Of a DNA stretch of 64,000 bases, positions 62,190 through 64,000 are shown piece after piece. Both the position numbers and the translations under genes were made by a program. A model generated the notes under the pieces. The model did not search any database. It saw only the letters and a list, made by a program, of their open reading frames with translations, and had not been told where the DNA came from. The DNA comes from UBA4416 sp036676295. Lineage in GTDB: Bacteria; Bacteroidota; Bacteroidia; B-17B0; Aurantibacillaceae. Where the stretch lies: positions 62,001 through 126,000 of the forward strand of contig JAKFDE010000030.1 in NCBI GenBank assembly GCA_036676295.1, in the 5' to 3' direction. Numbering within the stretch: position 1 is the stretch's first letter; each line of letters starts with the position of its first letter.

Positions 62190-64000
62190 TTACTTCAACA
62201 AAGCTAATTGCAATACTTCAGTCATTTGGTTCACATATTTAAATGTTAAGCCTTTCAAATAATCAGATTTGATATCATCCACATCTTTTTTATTATCAGC
62301 ACACAAAATAATTTCTTTAATACCGGCACGTTTAGCTGCTAATATTTTTTCTTTGATACCACCAACCGGTAATACTTTTCCACGTAAAGTGATCTCGCCG
62401 GTCATGGCTAAATGTTTTTTTACTTTACGTTTTGTTAAAGCAGATGTTAATGAGGTTAACATTGCAATGCCGGCACTTGGTCCGTCTTTTGGTGTTGCAC
62501 CTTCGGGTACGTGAATGTGAACATTATAGTTTTCAAATAACTCCGAATCAATTTTTAATTCTTCGTTATGTGATTTTATAAATTCTAAAGCCAGTGTAGC
62601 ACTTTCTTTCATAACATCCCCTAAATTCCCTGTCAAGGTTAATTTAGCGCCTTTACCTTTTGATAAACTGGTTTCAATAAATAAAATATCTCCACCTACT
62701 TGTGTCCAGGCTAAACCTGTAACTACGCCCGGCACATCATTGCCCTGGTATTTTGCTTTTTCGTGCGAAGGGCCTAAGATCTTGCCAATAACCTCTTCAG
62801 TAATTTTAGGTAAAGCATTTTCTTTAACCACATGCACAGCCACATGGCGTGCAATTTTAGATAATTTTTTCTCTAAACCACGTACGCCACTTTCGGCCGT
62901 ATAATTTTCAATAACAAATTCTAATTGCTTATCCGTTAATTTTAATTGCGATTTTTTTAAACCGTTCTCTTCAATTTGTTTTGGCAGCAAATGCTGTTTC
63001 GCAATTTCAATTTTTTCTTCAACCGTATAACCGCTCACATCGATAATTTCCATACGATCACGTAAAGCAGGCTGTATAGTTGCTAGATTATTACAAGTAG
63101 CAATAAATAACACTTTACTTAAGTCGTAATCACTTTCTAAAAAATTATCGTAAAATGTACTGTTTTGTTCAGGATCTAAAACTTCTAATAGAGCAGAGGA
63201 GGGGTCGCCATGGTAATCATTCCCTACTTTATCAATCTCATCTAAAATAAATACCGGATTAGATGATTGTACTTTTTTAAGATTTTGTAAAATACGTCCT
63301 GGCATCGCTCCAATGTATGTTTTACGATGTCCGCGTATTTCACTTTCATCTTTCAAACCACCTAAACTCATGCGTACATATTTTCTTCCCAAAGCTTTGG
63401 CAATACTTTTCCCTAAAGATGTTTTACCAACACCCGGAGGGCCATATAAACAAAGAATTGGAGCTTTCAGATCGCCTTTTAATTTCAAAACTGCTAAGTG
63501 TTCCAAAATACGTTCTTTCACTTTTTCTAAACCAAAATGATCCTCGTCTAATGTTTTCTCAGCGTTCTTTAGATCAAAATTATCTTTGGTGTATTCGCCC
63601 CAAGGCAAGTCTAATAAGAGTTCCACATAATTGGTTTGAATACCAAATTCAGCCGCATGTGGATTCATGCGAGAAAGTTTGCCTAATTGTTTTTCAAAAA
63701 TATCAGCAACTTCTTTATTCCATTTTTTTGTTTTGGCTCTTTCCCTCAACTCGGCCAAATCCTGTTCATGATTTTTTTCACCTAACTCTTCCTGAATAGT
63801 TTTGATCTGTTGGTGTAAAAAGTAATCGCGTTGTTGTTTATCAATATCAACTTTTACTTTATTCTGAATTTGATTTTTCAACTCCAGCATTTGTAGCTCT
63901 TTAGTTAAATGAGCTAATACTAATGTGGCGCGTTCCTTCAAATTAGGTACTTCCAATAATTTTTGCTTTTCTATAGCAGTAGCATTCATATTAGAAGAAA
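62190..64000 (-). CDS. lon: ATP-dependent protease Lon (N-terminus cut by window edge)
   Basis: Lon degrades misfolded and regulatory proteins in the cytoplasm as a hexamer. The frame stays open to the right edge, so the Met at 63989 is internal and roughly the first 200 residues of the substrate-binding domain are missing. The helical region KVDIDKQQRDYFLHQQIK, the AAA+ Walker A YGPPGVGKTSLGK, Walker B VFILDEIDK, and the protease domain with catalytic Ser in PKDGPSAGIA and Lys in VGGIKEKILAAK are all present. Coverage is complete from there to the C-terminus at 62190. It is convergent with the T9SS cargo gene, and the two share a terminator. Confidence 0.97.
   Translation of the reverse strand, partial: SSNMNATAIEKQKLLEVPNLKERATLVLAHLTKELQMLELKNQIQNKVKVDIDKQQRDYFLHQQIKTIQEELGEKNHEQDLAELRERAKTKKWNKEVADIFEKQLGKLSRMNPHAAEFGIQTNYVELLLDLPWGEYTKDNFDLKNAEKTLDEDHFGLEKVKERILEHLAVLKLKGDLKAPILCLYGPPGVGKTSLGKSIAKALGRKYVRMSLGGLKDESEIRGHRKTYIGAMPGRILQNLKKVQSSNPVFILDEIDKVGNDYHGDPSSALLEVLDPEQNSTFYDNFLESDYDLSKVLFIATCNNLATIQPALRDRMEIIDVSGYTVEEKIEIAKQHLLPKQIEENGLKKSQLKLTDKQLEFVIENYTAESGVRGLEKKLSKIARHVAVHVVKENALPKITEEVIGKILGPSHEKAKYQGNDVPGVVTGLAWTQVGGDILFIETSLSKGKGAKLTLTGNLGDVMKESATLALEFIKSHNEELKIDSELFENYNVHIHVPEGATPKDGPSAGIAMLTSLTSALTKRKVKKHLAMTGEITLRGKVLPVGGIKEKILAAKRAGIKEIILCADNKKDVDDIKSDYLKGLTFKYVNQMTEVLQLALLK

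Noticed and set aside
63317..63799. A 160-codon open frame on the plus strand
   Set aside because: It lies wholly inside lon on the other strand; the lon frame has the complete conserved AAA+ motifs and the antisense product has no recognisable features.
1..64000. CRISPR arrays, prophage, insertion sequences, rRNA or tRNA genes
   Set aside because: I looked for regularly spaced direct repeats, integrase/transposase motifs, terminal inverted repeats and tRNA-like cloverleafs in the gaps and found none; a tRNA scan would be needed to be certain.

Overview
The window looks like chromosomal DNA of a free-living member of the Bacteroidota. The supports are an AT-rich composition (about 35% GC by eye), -7 promoter elements of the form TAnnTTTG, the type IX secretion translocon SprA directly after ruvA, several secreted proteins with type A or type B T9SS sorting domains, and families largely confined to this phylum (DUF4249, DUF5686, GLPGLI, DUF6340, CarboxypepD_reg-plugged beta-barrels). 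Genes are dense (53 called, one cut at each window edge). I see no rRNA, tRNA, CRISPR array, insertion sequence or prophage. The longest non-coding stretch is about 300 bases (10819-11115).

Layout. 1-8.2 kb: tail of an unknown gene, ruvA and the giant sprA. 8.2-20 kb: housekeeping and envelope genes (TrmH-type methyltransferase, HMG-CoA lyase, pyrD, MarC, small lipoproteins, a sphingomyelin-synthase-like PAP2 protein, an NlpC/P60 lipoprotein, a GH3/beta-lactamase fusion, a membrane spermidine-synthase-like protein). 20-31 kb: a TonB-receptor/DUF4249 pair, a sensor kinase without a visible regulator, ferritin, a T9SS cargo protein, a tandem pair of small Cys-rich lipoproteins and an LpxL-type acyltransferase. 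31-39 kb: a PorE-like TPR/beta-propeller protein, DUF5686 protein, M16 protease, LptE, a TPR protein and SecG. 39-50 kb: a nucleotide-sugar locus. 50-56 kb: lhgO, a FAH-family enzyme, and a minus-strand sigma factor/metal-sensor/MbnP/di-haem enzyme operon followed by a YHYH protein. 56-64 kb: gap, a beta-barrel plus GLPGLI pair, a type B T9SS cargo protein, and lon running off the right edge.

Two systems stand out. First, the sugar locus makes CDP-4-keto-3,6-dideoxyglucose (RfbF, RfbG, and RfbH with its PLP-site histidine and iron-sulfur cysteines intact). It also has a thiamine-diphosphate enzyme of the acetolactate-synthase fold and an SDR reductase, the combination that in Yersinia (YerE/YerF) adds a two-carbon branch to make yersiniose. 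A GtrB/CsbB-type GT2 and a YfhO-type GT-C protein in the same locus suggest the sugar is carried on a polyprenyl lipid and added to a surface polymer.

Second, an ECF sigma factor, a short membrane anti-sigma candidate and a Spy/CnrX-like periplasmic metal sensor sit immediately upstream of, and largely overlap with, genes for MbnP and its MauG/MbnH-like di-haem partner, with a T9SS-exported YHYH protein next. This reads as a self-regulated copper (or other metal) response operon.

Intergenic DNA is also informative. A strict 7-base-period degenerate repeat flanks the methyltransferase gene and forms hairpins, and a dispersed palindromic repeat lies between two convergent gene pairs.
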